From assembly GCF_900176395.1 (NCBI RefSeq), contig NZ_FWXL01000001.1, positions 186,001-250,000 of the forward strand: 64,000 bases of DNA, written 5' to 3'. Position numbers and translations under genes: made by a program. Below, piece by piece: positions 1-9,047 of this stretch (its first letter is position 1; the number at the start of each line of letters is the position of its first letter). Source of the DNA: Novosphingobium sp. B1. GTDB lineage: Bacteria > Pseudomonadota > Alphaproteobacteria > Sphingomonadales > Sphingomonadaceae. The notes under the pieces were generated by a model. It saw only the letters and a program-made list of their open reading frames with translations. It searched no databases and had not been told where the DNA came from.

Positions 1-1379
1 TGGCCTATGGCCTCGACAAGCAGGACGGCAAGACGATCGCGGTCTATGACCTTGGCGGCGGCACCTTCGACATCTCCGTGCTGGAAATCGGCGACGGCGT
101 GTTCGAGGTGAAGTCGACCAACGGTGACACCTTCCTTGGTGGCGAAGACTTCGACACTGTCGTGGTCGAGTACCTGGCCGACAAGTTCAAGGCCAAGGAA
201 AACATGGACCTGCGCGGCGACAAGCTTGCCCTGCAGCGCCTCAAGGAAGCTGCAGAGAAGGCCAAGATCGAGCTGTCGTCTGCCCAGACGACCGAGATCA
301 ACCTGCCGTTCATCACCGCCCGCATGGAAGGTGGTTCGACCACCCCGCTCCATCTGGTGGAGACGATTACGCGCGCCGATCTCGAAAAGCTGGTTGCAGG
401 CTTGATCCAGCGCACGCTCGATCCTTGCAAGAAGGCACTGGCTGACGCCGGACTTTCGGCCAAGGATATCGACGACGTCGTGCTCGTTGGCGGCATGACC
501 CGCATGCCCAAGGTCCGCGAAGTCGTGAAGGACTTCTTCGGCAAGGACCCGCACACCGGCGTGAATCCGGACGAAGTCGTTGCCATGGGTGCGGCGATCC
601 AGGCCGGCGTTCTGCAGGGCGACGTCAAGGACGTGCTGCTTCTCGACGTGACCCCGCTTTCGCTGGGTATCGAGACGCTGGGCGGCATCATGACCAAGAT
701 GATCGACCGCAACACCACGATCCCGACCAAGAAGAGCCAGGTCTATTCGACTGCCGAGGACAATCAGCAGGCGGTGACGATCCGGGTCTTCCAGGGCGAG
801 CGCGAAATGGCGCAGGACAACAAGCTCCTCGGCCAGTTCGACCTCGTCGGCATTCCGCCCGCACGGCGCGGTGTGCCGCAGATCGAGGTGACGTTCGACA
901 TCGACGCCAACGGCATCGTGAACGTGAGCGCGAAGGACAAGGGCACCGGCAAGGAACAGCAGATCCGTATTCAGGCATCTGGTGGTCTTTCGGACGCGGA
1001 CATCGACCAGATGGTTCGCGATGCCGAGAAGTTTGCCGAAGAGGACAAGAAGCGTCGTGCCGAGGCGGAAGCCAAGAACAACGCCGAAAGCCTCATCCAC
1101 GCGACCGAGCGCCAGCTTGAGGAAAATGGCGACAAGATCGACGCATCGTTGAAGGCCGAGATCGAAGCCGCCATTGCCGAAGCCAAGACGGCTGTCGAAG
1201 GCGGCAACCCGGACGACATGACTGCCAAGACCCAGGCCCTGACCGAAAAGGCCATGAAGATGGGCCAGGCGATCTACGAGAAGGAGCAGGCTGCTGCTTC
1301 GTCGCCGGGCGCAGAAGCGCCGAAGGCCGATGACGATGTGGTCGATGCCGAGTTCTCGGAAGTCGACGACAACAAGTGA
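1..1379 (+). CDS. dnaK: Molecular chaperone DnaK (Hsp70), 5' end missing
   Basis: ATP-dependent chaperone that binds unfolded polypeptides in the cytoplasm with DnaJ and GrpE. The frame is open from base 3 and begins with AYGLDK, which lies near residue 175 of full-length DnaK, so about 180 N-terminal residues are outside the window. Visible features are the phosphate-2 region DLGGGTFD, the adenosine-binding segment [11 protein letters not shown], the linker [18 protein letters not shown] and the substrate-binding domain, followed by a helical lid. The C-terminus ends in the usual acidic tail, [14 protein letters not shown]. dnaJ follows after 70 bases in the same direction, the standard order. 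Identity is certain; the promoter lies upstream of the window. Confidence 0.98.
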   Translation, partial: AYGLDKQDGKTIAVYDLGGGTFDISVLEIGDGVFEVKSTNGDTFLGGEDFDTVVVEYLADKFKAKENMDLRGDKLALQRLKEAAEKAKIELSSAQTTEINLPFITARMEGGSTTPLHLVETITRADLEKLVAGLIQRTLDPCKKALADAGLSAKDIDDVVLVGGMTRMPKVREVVKDFFGKDPHTGVNPDEVVAMGAAIQAGVLQGDVKDVLLLDVTPLSLGIETLGGIMTKMIDRNTTIPTKKSQVYSTAEDNQQAVTIRVFQGEREMAQDNKLLGQFDLVGIPPARRGVPQIEVTFDIDANGIVNVSAKDKGTGKEQQIRIQASGGLSDADIDQMVRDAEKFAEEDKKRRAEAEAKNNAESLIHATERQLEENGDKIDASLKAEIEAAIAEAKTAVEGGNPDDMTAKTQALTEKAMKMGQAIYEKEQAAASSPGAEAPKADDDVVDAEFSEVDDNK

Positions 1380-1396
1380 TGTTGCGATGAAACCGG

Positions 1397-1428
1397 CCCG
1401 CCGCTTGCGTGAATGCGCTGGCGGCGGG
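1397..1428 (+). terminator. Hairpin between dnaK and dnaJ
   Basis: A perfect 8-base stem (CCCGCCGC at 1397-1404, GCGGCGGG at 1421-1428) spans most of the 70-base dnaK-dnaJ gap. No run of T follows it, so it is more likely a partial attenuator or an mRNA-processing hairpin than a full terminator. It could help give more DnaK than DnaJ from a shared transcript. That role is inferred. Confidence 0.35.
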
Positions 1429-1449
1429 TCTTCGCGTTAGGGAAGCGCA

Positions 1450-2580
1450 ATGTCGGTCGAGATCGATTTCTACGAGTTGCTCGAAGTGGAGCGGACTGCG
1501 GACGAGAAGGTCCTCAAGTCTGCATACCGAAAACTGGCCATGAAGTTCCATCCGGATAAGAATCCGGGTTGTGCGGAGAGCGAGGCCAAGTTCAAGCAGA
1601 TCAACGAGGCATACGCCTGCCTGTCCGATCCGCAGAAGCGTGCGGCCTATGATCGCTATGGCCATGCTGCATTCCAGCAAGGTGCAGGCGGTGGCCAGGG
1701 CGGCTTTGGTGGCGGGGATTTCGGCGATATCGGTGATATCTTCGAGACCATCTTCGGCGGGGCATTCGGCGGTGGTGGCCGGCAACAGGCACGGCGCGGG
1801 GCAGACTTGCGCTACGATCTCGAGATCAGCCTGGAAGATGCCTTCCACGGCAAGGACACCGAGATCGCGGTAGAGGTCTCCCAGAAGTGCGATCCCTGCG
1901 GCGGTTCGGGCGCGACGCCCGGCACTTCGGCGCGGCGCTGCAACCTGTGCGGCGGGCATGGCAAGGTGCGGGCGCAGCAGGGCTTCTTCATGGTGGAGCG
2001 GGCCTGTCCGAACTGCCACGGCCGTGGTGAGGTTATCGAGAGCCCCTGCAAGAGCTGTCGCGGTGAAGGCCGGGTCGACGCCGAACAGCGTCTGCAGGTC
2101 AATATTCCGGCCGGTGTCGATACTGGCACGCGCATCAGGCTGGCGGGCAAGGGTGAGGCCGGACCGTTCGGCGCGCCCCCGGGTGACCTTTACCTGTTCC
2201 TGCATATCCAGCGCCACAAGGTGTTCGAGCGCGAGGGCACGACGCTGCTGACGCGCTGCCCGATCAGCTTCACGACCGCTGCTCTTGGCGGCGAGATCGA
2301 GATACCCGGCCTCGATGGCAGGGTTCACGCAATCGAGATTCCGGCGGGAATCCAGTCGGGCAAGCAACTGCGCAAGCGTGGCGCCGGCATGCCGGTGCTG
2401 CAGGGGCGCGGGGTAGGCGATCTTGTGGTGGAGATCCACGTCGAGACTCCGACCAAGCTTTCTGCGCGGCAGAAGGAAATCCTGCGCGAGTTTCAGGCAA
2501 CCGAGACGGGCGAGGAATGCCCGCAATCGAAGGGATTCTTCGAGCGCATCAAGGACGCCTGGACTGACCTAACGGAATAG
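1450..2580 (+). CDS. dnaJ: Chaperone DnaJ (Hsp40)
   Basis: Co-chaperone that delivers clients to DnaK and stimulates its ATPase. The 376-residue protein has the full type I layout. The J domain covers about residues 1-70, with HPD at 34-36. A Gly/Phe-rich stretch covers about 75-115. Four zinc-binding repeats of the CxxCxGxG type (CDPCGGSG, CNLCGGHG, CPNCHGRG, CKSCRGEG) lie around 140-210, followed by the substrate-binding C-terminal domains. The ATG at 1450 is preceded by GGGAAG at a good distance. It follows dnaK on the same strand and probably shares its heat-shock promoter, with its yield set partly by the intervening hairpin. Confidence 0.97.
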   Translation: MSVEIDFYELLEVERTADEKVLKSAYRKLAMKFHPDKNPGCAESEAKFKQINEAYACLSDPQKRAAYDRYGHAAFQQGAGGGQGGFGGGDFGDIGDIFETIFGGAFGGGGRQQARRGADLRYDLEISLEDAFHGKDTEIAVEVSQKCDPCGGSGATPGTSARRCNLCGGHGKVRAQQGFFMVERACPNCHGRGEVIESPCKSCRGEGRVDAEQRLQVNIPAGVDTGTRIRLAGKGEAGPFGAPPGDLYLFLHIQRHKVFEREGTTLLTRCPISFTTAALGGEIEIPGLDGRVHAIEIPAGIQSGKQLRKRGAGMPVLQGRGVGDLVVEIHVETPTKLSARQKEILREFQATETGEECPQSKGFFERIKDAWTDLTE

Positions 2581-2620
2581 GTTTGTTCGCCAGGCGCAGT
2601 CAGTCAGCTAGGCCTCAGCG

Positions 2621-4930
2621 TCATGCGAAGGCCGTGACGACCTCGGCGCGAACCCGGTCGACCAGACCGGGTTCCGCTACGAGTCGGCCCTGTTCCTCAT
2701 CGAGTACGGCGAGAAACGCATCCCGCTTGAAGGCGGCAATCTTCTCGGGTTCCAAGGCGGGCTCGACGGTCGAGCAGATCAGGTCGATCATGCGTTCTGC
2801 CCCGTGGAGACGGCCCCAGAGATAGTCGTTCTCGCGATAAGCGCGGCTGAAGAACGCGCCGAAGTTGAAGAACTCGACGCCCCGCAGGCACGCGAATGTC
2901 CCGCCCTTGCGGATCGAGAGAGCATCGTCAGGCGAGATGCGATCGACCTTCACCGGGTCAAATTCGCCCATACCTTCGCCTTGCAGCAGCGGCAGGGTGG
3001 CAATGTCGTAGAACGGAAAGCCAAGATAGGCGTGCAGGAATCGCCGGCGCAGCGGCTTGTCCATGCTTTCGAGAGCGGCCACGAGCATGGCGTCCACCTG
3101 CAGGTCCAGGCTCACGAGATCGCGTCTTGCCGCGATGGCTGCAAGCACCGCGCCGGGGTCGGCAAGCGCCAGGGCGGCACTTTCGGCGAAGCCTGGACCC
3201 AGCCCCTCTGCTGTCTCGCGCCCCTGATAGAGCGCCTGGGCGCGATAGACTACATCGCGTGCGGCATCACGCGCGGCGGGATCGATACCTTCGCTGTTTT
3301 CCCATTCATGGGTGAGCCGCCGTGCGAGAAGCTTGAGCCTGCGGATCCGGAATGCGATGTCATGGGTGCGGAAGAAGGTGATGGCCTTGTCGGTTGCACC
3401 GCCGCGCAAGGCGGACAGGCGGTCCAGCCCACTTTCGGCAAGATGGGTCCACAGGGCCGTCTCGATCTGCCCGGCTGCGGCGACGTGCGGTGCGGCTTCG
3501 TGGACCAGGTTGGCAAGCTCGCTGACGATCCCGGCCAGCTTCGTCTGCGCATAGCCATGGAAGGCAAATCCCGCCTGCTCGGCCGATGCCTGCTGCGCCT
3601 TGTTGCGCCAGGTCGTCAGTCGCTTCTGATTGGGATGATCGAAGAACAGGGTCCAGCCGAACAGTGATTCCACCGTTTCCTCGATCTCCGGTCGCAAGGC
3701 TTCGACAATCGTGCGCAAGCGGAGGCGCTGGCGAGACTGGGTTTCAAGTGCCTCCAGGTTGTCTCGAATGGGCTGCTCACGCGGGATCGACGAAAGCGAG
3801 CCGAATATGGCCGAAAAGAAACCGATGGTGCGCCCCCCCTTCGGTGCGATCCGCATGTGATCGGGGCTGGGGTCGACATAGACGAAGCGCCGGTCGACCT
3901 CGCGACGGGCAGGGCGGTCGCGCAACACGCCGATCGCCTGGGCGAAGGGACGGTTGACCAATACCGCGCCGTCTACCAGAGCGACGCTGCCAAGGTCGCC
4001 CCGCTTCCAGTGGCTCGGCATGATGCGGGCAAAGAAGCTCTCGCGGCGCGGCCATGACGCTCCACGCTCATCGACGAGTTCGTCAATCTCTTCGACGAGG
4101 AGCGGCGGGAAGGCACCGGGAAAGCTGGCTGTCGAGCGCGCGGCAAGAACGAGTTCGGGCATGGCCGCCAGTTCTCGCTCGCCATGGCGGCTGACCGTGC
4201 GGCGAAAGCCGATAGACAGGCGATGTTCGCTCTCGACGACCGTTTCGGGGCTGTGAAGGCGCAGTTCCTCAAGGTGGCCGTTGAAATCAGTTGCCGTGAC
4301 GAGAAGATCGATTGGGTGCCCCTCGGGCAAGAGCGGATCGCCCATCGGAGTCCGCGCCATGGCCTCAAGTGCATCGGCAATCATCCGCGAAAAGCCGATG
4401 CCACTGAACGGCGGGGCGAACCAGCGCGCGCGGATAAGGCGTGAAACCTTGCGTCGTACTTCCGATCGCGTTTCGGGTGCAACCGTACTGCTGACGACGT
4501 TGCCCGGCCGTTTCAGGACGAACCAGACCAGCGGCTGCGCCCAGAATTTGGCAAAACGGCTCCATGGCTTGGCATCGGGATCGAGCAACACGTCGATATC
4601 GGCGCGTTCGAGCCACATGGCGGTGAGGGGTTCCAGGCTCTGCCCTGTGGCGACAGCCTGCGCCAGGAAAACCCCGTTTATGCCGCCTGCGCTGGCACCG
4701 GAAACGATGTCGGGCAGAATGCGCAGGCGCAAGTCGCGGGTCAGTGCGATCTCTTCAAGAAGTTGCAGGTAGACCGCCTCAACCCCAGCAGGCTGCGGTT
4801 CATCAGGGCAGTGAAAAGCCCGGCTGGCGCGTGTGGCGCGCCATAGTTCCTTGGTCACCCCGTGCATGTAGACGGCAAGACTGATGCCACCGTAGCACAC
4901 CAGCGCCAGTCGCAGTTCCTTCTGCCTCAT
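2621..4930 (-). CDS. Patatin-like phospholipase family protein
   Basis: Probable lipid acyl hydrolase of the large bacterial patatin-related family, about 769 residues. The N-terminus carries the oxyanion segment (LALVCYGGISLAVYMHGV). The nucleophile elbow GASAG has its Ser near residue 80. The partner Asp is in the motif DGAVLVNRPF in the middle of the protein. The long C-terminal part after the catalytic domain is typical of this family (DUF3376-type). No signal peptide is evident. The ATG at 4930 is preferred over an upstream TTG at 4951 because family members start with MRQKELRLAL. The gene converges on dnaJ and diverges from a small membrane protein gene. Substrate is unknown. Confidence 0.85.
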   Translation of the reverse strand: MRQKELRLALVCYGGISLAVYMHGVTKELWRATRASRAFHCPDEPQPAGVEAVYLQLLEEIALTRDLRLRILPDIVSGASAGGINGVFLAQAVATGQSLEPLTAMWLERADIDVLLDPDAKPWSRFAKFWAQPLVWFVLKRPGNVVSSTVAPETRSEVRRKVSRLIRARWFAPPFSGIGFSRMIADALEAMARTPMGDPLLPEGHPIDLLVTATDFNGHLEELRLHSPETVVESEHRLSIGFRRTVSRHGERELAAMPELVLAARSTASFPGAFPPLLVEEIDELVDERGASWPRRESFFARIMPSHWKRGDLGSVALVDGAVLVNRPFAQAIGVLRDRPARREVDRRFVYVDPSPDHMRIAPKGGRTIGFFSAIFGSLSSIPREQPIRDNLEALETQSRQRLRLRTIVEALRPEIEETVESLFGWTLFFDHPNQKRLTTWRNKAQQASAEQAGFAFHGYAQTKLAGIVSELANLVHEAAPHVAAAGQIETALWTHLAESGLDRLSALRGGATDKAITFFRTHDIAFRIRRLKLLARRLTHEWENSEGIDPAARDAARDVVYRAQALYQGRETAEGLGPGFAESAALALADPGAVLAAIAARRDLVSLDLQVDAMLVAALESMDKPLRRRFLHAYLGFPFYDIATLPLLQGEGMGEFDPVKVDRISPDDALSIRKGGTFACLRGVEFFNFGAFFSRAYRENDYLWGRLHGAERMIDLICSTVEPALEPEKIAAFKRDAFLAVLDEEQGRLVAEPGLVDRVRAEVVTAFA

Positions 4931-5005
4931 GCGCTCTACTGTGACATGCAACGCGAGTGTCGGCCAGAGGGACGGGGGTAATAGCTACAGTCCGGAAACA
5001 TGAAA

Positions 5006-5030
5006 GGAACGTCATGTTTGATCGAACGTT
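5006..5030 (+). promoter_or_regulatory. EcfG-type general stress promoter
   Basis: GGAAC at 5006-5010 and CGTT at 5027-5030 are separated by exactly 16 bases. This matches the alphaproteobacterial general-stress sigma factor consensus (GGAAC-N16/17-CGTT). It lies 33 bases upstream of the ATG at 5063. The -35 element sits inside an inverted repeat (AAACATGA at 4996-5003, TCATGTTT at 5012-5019). Confidence 0.75.
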
Positions 5031-5062
5031 GCAGGCACAATTCATATTTATGGGGAAGCTCA

Positions 5063-5335
5063 ATGGTCGAAGAACGTGTCGTCGAGGTCAGGGAGCCCAC
5101 TGGCTCCACGCATACTCACACAACGGTTTACGAAGACCGTCCGCGCAGCAGCGGTAGCGGCTGGGTGATTGCCGTGATCCTGCTCGTCGCACTGCTTGTC
5201 GGCGGATACTTCGTGCTGCAGATGTCAAACAGCCGGGCGAGCCGTGACAGCGCGATCGAACGCGCAGCTGATAACGTGGGAACCGCCGCCAAGAACGTTG
5301 GCGATGCCGCAAAGGACGTCGCCAACGGGAATTGA
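5063..5335 (+). CDS. Small single-pass membrane protein, probable stress-response member
   Basis: A 90-residue protein of unknown function. Residues 1-32 are polar and Thr/Glu-rich. A single membrane helix (WVIAVILLVALLVGGYFVL) covers about 33-52. The tail is a short Ala/Asn/Asp-rich amphipathic helix with a loose repeat, NVGTAAKNVGDAAKDVA. The ATG at 5063 is chosen because GGGGAAG lies 5-11 bases upstream and the reading frame before it looks non-coding. The EcfG-type promoter upstream suggests induction in the general stress response. A good hairpin terminator follows, so it is transcribed alone. The biochemical role cannot be read from the sequence. Confidence 0.8.
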   Translation: MVEERVVEVREPTGSTHTHTTVYEDRPRSSGSGWVIAVILLVALLVGGYFVLQMSNSRASRDSAIERAADNVGTAAKNVGDAAKDVANGN

Positions 5336-5356
5336 GCATAAGGCATTCTTGTAAAG

Positions 5357-5392
5357 GCCGCCGACAACGCAAATTTGTCGGTGGCTTTTTCT
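5357..5392 (+). terminator. Rho-independent terminator
   Basis: GCCGCCGACAA (5357-5367) pairs with TTGTCGGTGGC (ending 5384) with one wobble pair, and is followed by TTTTTC. It ends the single-gene transcript of the small membrane protein. Confidence 0.85.
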
Positions 5393-5429
5393 TATTTGAA
5401 ATCAAGTACATGGATTGTCGTGGCGGCAA

Positions 5430-5475
5430 CTGACATGGTGTCAGGGTAACCGACAATTTACGGTTTGGCCCGTAA
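5430..5475. promoter_or_regulatory. Two palindromes upstream of the prs operon
   Basis: The 194 bases between the small membrane gene's stop and the glycosyltransferase start contain a perfect palindrome, CTGACA-TGG-TGTCAG (5430-5444), and a second inverted repeat, TTACGG (5458-5463) with CCGTAA (5470-5475). They are placed as operators or promoter-flanking sites would be. No -24/-12 (sigma-54) promoter was found here. The binding factor is unknown. Confidence 0.4.
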
Positions 5476-5529
5476 GCCCCTGGCGAGGGGGCTATTCCGC
5501 GCCCCGCAGGGGTGACGAGCGCCGAATCG

Positions 5530-6915
5530 ATGATCCGCCTGTTCAAGCATTATATTCCTCATTCGGTCCTGCTTCTGGGCCTTCTGGATTTTGTCCTGCT
5601 GATTGCTGCGGGCGAACTCGGCTGGCAGTTGCGGGCACACCAGATCGACATCGATCCGGGCGTCGTGCCTCTGCGCGTCACACCGCTGCTGCTTTTCGCG
5701 ATCCTTGTGCAGATGGCCATGATCGCCGTCGGGGTCTATGGCTCGGACGCGCTGCGGTCGATGCGTTACGCCACGGCGCGTCTTCTCGTTGCCGTGAGCC
5801 TTGGCATCATTGCCTTGTCGGTAGTCTACTTCCTGCTTCCCGGCCGGACGCTGTGGCGCTCCAACCTGCTGTACGCCATGTTCCTCTCGATGGGGTTTCT
5901 CGTCGCGATCCGCCTGCTGCTGGGCGGTTTGCTCGGAACGTCGGCATTTCGCCGGCGCGTTCTTGTGCTGGGCGCAGGCGCCCGCGCCGACCGCCTGCGC
6001 AAATTGGGCGAGCGGCCGGAAGCAGGCTTTGCCATAGTCGGCTACATCGGCATGAGCGATGCGGCCCCGGTCGTCGTCGAGGCGATCCACCGCGATGCGA
6101 TCAACAACCTGACTCGGTACGTTGAGAATCTCGGCGTCAGCGAAGTCGTTCTTGCGCTTGAGGAAAGGCGCAACGCCTTGCCCCTGAAGGATCTGCTGCG
6201 GATCAAGACGACAGGTGTTCACGTCAATGATTTCTCGACCTTCGTCGAGCGCGAGACCGGCAGGGTCGATCTCGATACGGTAAACCCGAGCTGGCTCATC
6301 TTTTCCGACGGATTTTCCTCGGGTCGGGCACTTTCGAGCGCGGCAAAGCGGATATTCGATGTCTCTGCCAGCCTCTTGCTGCTGGTGATGACCTTGCCCG
6401 TCATCGTCATCTTCGCGCTGCTGGTAAAGCTGGACAGCCGTGGTCCGGCCTTCTTTCGGCAAACGCGCGTCGGGCTCTATGGACAGACCTTCGACGTGAT
6501 CAAGCTGCGTTCGATGCGTCTGGATGCCGAGGTCAACGGGGCGCAATTCGCCCAGCAGAACGACCCTCGCGTTACCCGCATCGGTCGCTTCATCCGCAAG
6601 GTGCGGATCGATGAGTTGCCGCAGACATGGAGCGTGCTCAAGGGCGAGATGAGCTTCGTCGGTCCGCGTCCGGAGCGGCCGGAGTTCGTAGCCGATCTTG
6701 AAGACAAGCTGCCTTATTATGCCGAGCGACACATGGTAAAGCCGGGCATCACCGGCTGGGCACAGATCAATTACCCCTATGGCGCCTCGATCGAGGATTC
6801 CCGGCACAAGCTCGAATACGACCTGTATTACGCCAAGAACTACACGCCGTTTCTTGATCTGCTTATCCTGCTCCAGACCTTGCGCGTGGTCTTGTGGCAC
6901 GAGGGTGCAAGGTGA
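5530..6915 (+). CDS. Polyprenyl glycosylphosphotransferase, XrtA/PEP-CTERM-associated type
   Basis: Membrane enzyme that transfers a sugar-1-phosphate to a lipid carrier and so starts exopolysaccharide repeat synthesis. The protein has about 461 residues. The N-terminal half has four or five hydrophobic helices and a CoA-binding-like region (RRVLVLGAGARA). The C-terminal catalytic domain has the family signature KRIFDVSASLLLL, then LDSRGPAFFRQTRVG, KLRSMR, RKVRIDELPQ and SFVGPRPERPEF. MIRLFKHYIPHS at the ATG at 5530 matches how family members begin; a GTG at 5512 is possible. It overlaps prsK by four bases (GTGA). The pairing with PrsK and PrsR points to the TIGR03013-type transferases of exosortase A loci. 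Confidence 0.9.
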   Translation: MIRLFKHYIPHSVLLLGLLDFVLLIAAGELGWQLRAHQIDIDPGVVPLRVTPLLLFAILVQMAMIAVGVYGSDALRSMRYATARLLVAVSLGIIALSVVYFLLPGRTLWRSNLLYAMFLSMGFLVAIRLLLGGLLGTSAFRRRVLVLGAGARADRLRKLGERPEAGFAIVGYIGMSDAAPVVVEAIHRDAINNLTRYVENLGVSEVVLALEERRNALPLKDLLRIKTTGVHVNDFSTFVERETGRVDLDTVNPSWLIFSDGFSSGRALSSAAKRIFDVSASLLLLVMTLPVIVIFALLVKLDSRGPAFFRQTRVGLYGQTFDVIKLRSMRLDAEVNGAQFAQQNDPRVTRIGRFIRKVRIDELPQTWSVLKGEMSFVGPRPERPEFVADLEDKLPYYAERHMVKPGITGWAQINYPYGASIEDSRHKLEYDLYYAKNYTPFLDLLILLQTLRVVLWHEGAR

Positions 6916-9047
6916 AAAGCCCGCTGACCTGGGAAGGCTTCGGCCAACTTGCCTTCGTCGCATCTGCATTCGCGTTCCTGCTCTTGGTCGGGTGGCGTTG
7001 GGATCGCATGCGGCGCGAGAAGCAAGCTGGCGGGCGCGCCGAGATCCTTGCCTTCGGGCTGACATCGGCCTGGGCGCTGGTCGTTGCAGGAACCGGGCAC
7101 TCCACACTGATAGGGCAGTTTTTCGAGACCTTGCGCAGCCTTGGCTGGATGACGCTGACTTATGTGCTGTTCACCCGCGATGGGCGGCACACCACGGTCG
7201 CACCGATAAGGCCGGTGATCGTGGCACTGGTATTCGTCGAACTGCTGCAGCCGGTGCTGTTGCTGCTCAACCTGCAGTACGGACAATTCTCCGCAGCCAA
7301 AGCGATGATATTCCAGTGCGCTGTCATGTTCCGTCTGCTTGTGGCGACGGGATCGCTGGTGCTTGTGCACAATCTCTATGTCGGTGCGACTGCGCACCAG
7401 CGAACCGCGCTGCGCTGGACCTGCGGTGCGCTCGCCGTGATCTGGGGATACGATCTCAATCTCTACACGATCGCCTACCTTTCCCGCAGCCTGCCGACCG
7501 AATTGGCGGCCATGCGCGGTATTGCGCAGTTGATCGCCGCTGGGCTGCTTGCCATCGGGGCAATGCGGGGCCGGTCGGCCCTGCGCTTCTCACCGTCGCG
7601 CGCTGTAGCGTTCCAGTCGCTCTCGTTGCTGGTGATCGGTGCCTACCTCATCGTCATGGTCGGAGCCGCGCAATCGCTCGCCTGGCTCGGCGGCAATGCC
7701 AGCCAGCTTGTGCAATTGGGCTTCATCTTCGTATCGAGTGTGGCCATCGTCGCAGTGATGCCTTCGGGGCGCGTTCGCGGCTGGCTGAAGGTTATGCTCG
7801 CCAAGCACTTCTTCCAGCACCGCTATGATTATCGCGCCGAGTGGTTGCGTTTCACCCGGACGATTGGCCGCGCAGGGCTGCACGCTTCTTCGCTGCATGA
7901 GCGAGTCGTCCAATCCGTGGCCGACATTACCGACAGTGTATCGGGCCTCCTGCTCGAGCCGGGGGAGGGTGGGGAGATGGTCCTTGCAGCACGCTGGCAA
8001 TGGCCGACTGTAGACGTTCCGGCCCAGGCACTGACGTTGGCGCAAGTGGCCTTCTTCGAAAAGCGCGGTTTCATTGTGGATCTCGACGAACTGAGGGCAG
8101 GCGTCGACCACCAGGGCGAAAGCCGGGCCGTGCCGAAATGGCTGATCGAAGAGCACAACGCCTGGGCAATCGTTCCACTCCTTCATTTCGACCGGATGGT
8201 CGGCCTTGTTGTGCTTGGACGCCCGCAGTTGGCGCGAAAACTGGACTGGGAGGATTTCGACCTCTTGCGTGTCGTCGGGATGCAGTTGGCCAGCTATCTG
8301 GCGGAGCAGGCCGGTCAATCGGCGTTGCTGGAAACAAGCCGGTTCGACGAATTCAACCGCCGCATGGCGTTTGTGATGCACGATATCAAGAATCTGGCGA
8401 GCCAGCTCAGCCTGCTGTCGCGCAACGCCGAGCGTCATGCCGAGAACCCCGAGTTTCGCGCCGACATGCTCATCACCCTGCGCAATTCGGCGGACAAGTT
8501 GCATGCCTTGCTGACCCGGCTTTCGCGGTATGGCGGCGCGGGGGCAGACAAGGTGGAGGATGTCGATGCCAGCGAAATCATTCGTGGGATTGCGGCCCGC
8601 TACAACGCGCTCGATGCGCTGCAGGTCCATGTAACGCACGATGCGCCTTGCCGCGTGATGGCAAACCGCGAAGCGCTCGAGCAGGTGTTGCTCCATCTCG
8701 TGCAGAACGCGATCGATGCCAGCAGTGAAGGAATGTCGGTGTTTCTCCAGACAAGCGTCGACGGCCTCTACGGCTGCATCGAAGTGATCGACACCGGCAG
8801 CGGGATGAGCGCAGACTTCATTCGCATGCGCTTGTTCAAGCCGTTTGTTTCAACCAAGCAGGGTGGTTTCGGCATCGGCGCATATGAGGCGCGCGAAACT
8901 GTCAGGGCCATGCGCGGCAAGCTGGACGTCGAAAGCCGGGAGGGTCTCGGCAGCCGGTTTACTGTCCGCCTGCCACTGGCCTCGGCGCAATCGCTCATGA
9001 ATTCGATTGATGCGGGCGCGGACCCGCAAGGGAAAAAGGTAGCATGA
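6912..9047 (+). CDS. prsK: XrtA/PEP-CTERM system sensor histidine kinase PrsK
   Basis: Membrane sensor kinase expected to phosphorylate PrsR. The 711-residue protein has about nine hydrophobic helices in residues 1-290, and a GAF-like sensor region around 310-460. The dimerisation domain has the phosphoacceptor in MHDIKN (His490). The ATPase domain carries the N box (LVQNAIDAS), DTGSGM, a shortened G2 box (GGFGIG) and GSRFTVRLPL. The HDIKN form of the H box is characteristic of this family. The GTG start overlaps the upstream stop (GTGA), and the stop overlaps prsR (ATGA), so the three genes are translationally coupled. What the sensor detects is unknown. Confidence 0.92.
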   Translation: MKSPLTWEGFGQLAFVASAFAFLLLVGWRWDRMRREKQAGGRAEILAFGLTSAWALVVAGTGHSTLIGQFFETLRSLGWMTLTYVLFTRDGRHTTVAPIRPVIVALVFVELLQPVLLLLNLQYGQFSAAKAMIFQCAVMFRLLVATGSLVLVHNLYVGATAHQRTALRWTCGALAVIWGYDLNLYTIAYLSRSLPTELAAMRGIAQLIAAGLLAIGAMRGRSALRFSPSRAVAFQSLSLLVIGAYLIVMVGAAQSLAWLGGNASQLVQLGFIFVSSVAIVAVMPSGRVRGWLKVMLAKHFFQHRYDYRAEWLRFTRTIGRAGLHASSLHERVVQSVADITDSVSGLLLEPGEGGEMVLAARWQWPTVDVPAQALTLAQVAFFEKRGFIVDLDELRAGVDHQGESRAVPKWLIEEHNAWAIVPLLHFDRMVGLVVLGRPQLARKLDWEDFDLLRVVGMQLASYLAEQAGQSALLETSRFDEFNRRMAFVMHDIKNLASQLSLLSRNAERHAENPEFRADMLITLRNSADKLHALLTRLSRYGGAGADKVEDVDASEIIRGIAARYNALDALQVHVTHDAPCRVMANREALEQVLLHLVQNAIDASSEGMSVFLQTSVDGLYGCIEVIDTGSGMSADFIRMRLFKPFVSTKQGGFGIGAYEARETVRAMRGKLDVESREGLGSRFTVRLPLASAQSLMNSIDAGADPQGKKVA

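Noticed and set aside
1093..2526. 477-codon reverse-strand open frame opposite dnaJ
   Set aside because: Overlaps certain dnaK and dnaJ coding sequence, with no recognisable domain.
5394..5529. Sigma-54 promoter ahead of the prs operon
   Set aside because: No GG-N10-GC pair with a credible TGGCAC/TTGC context was found.
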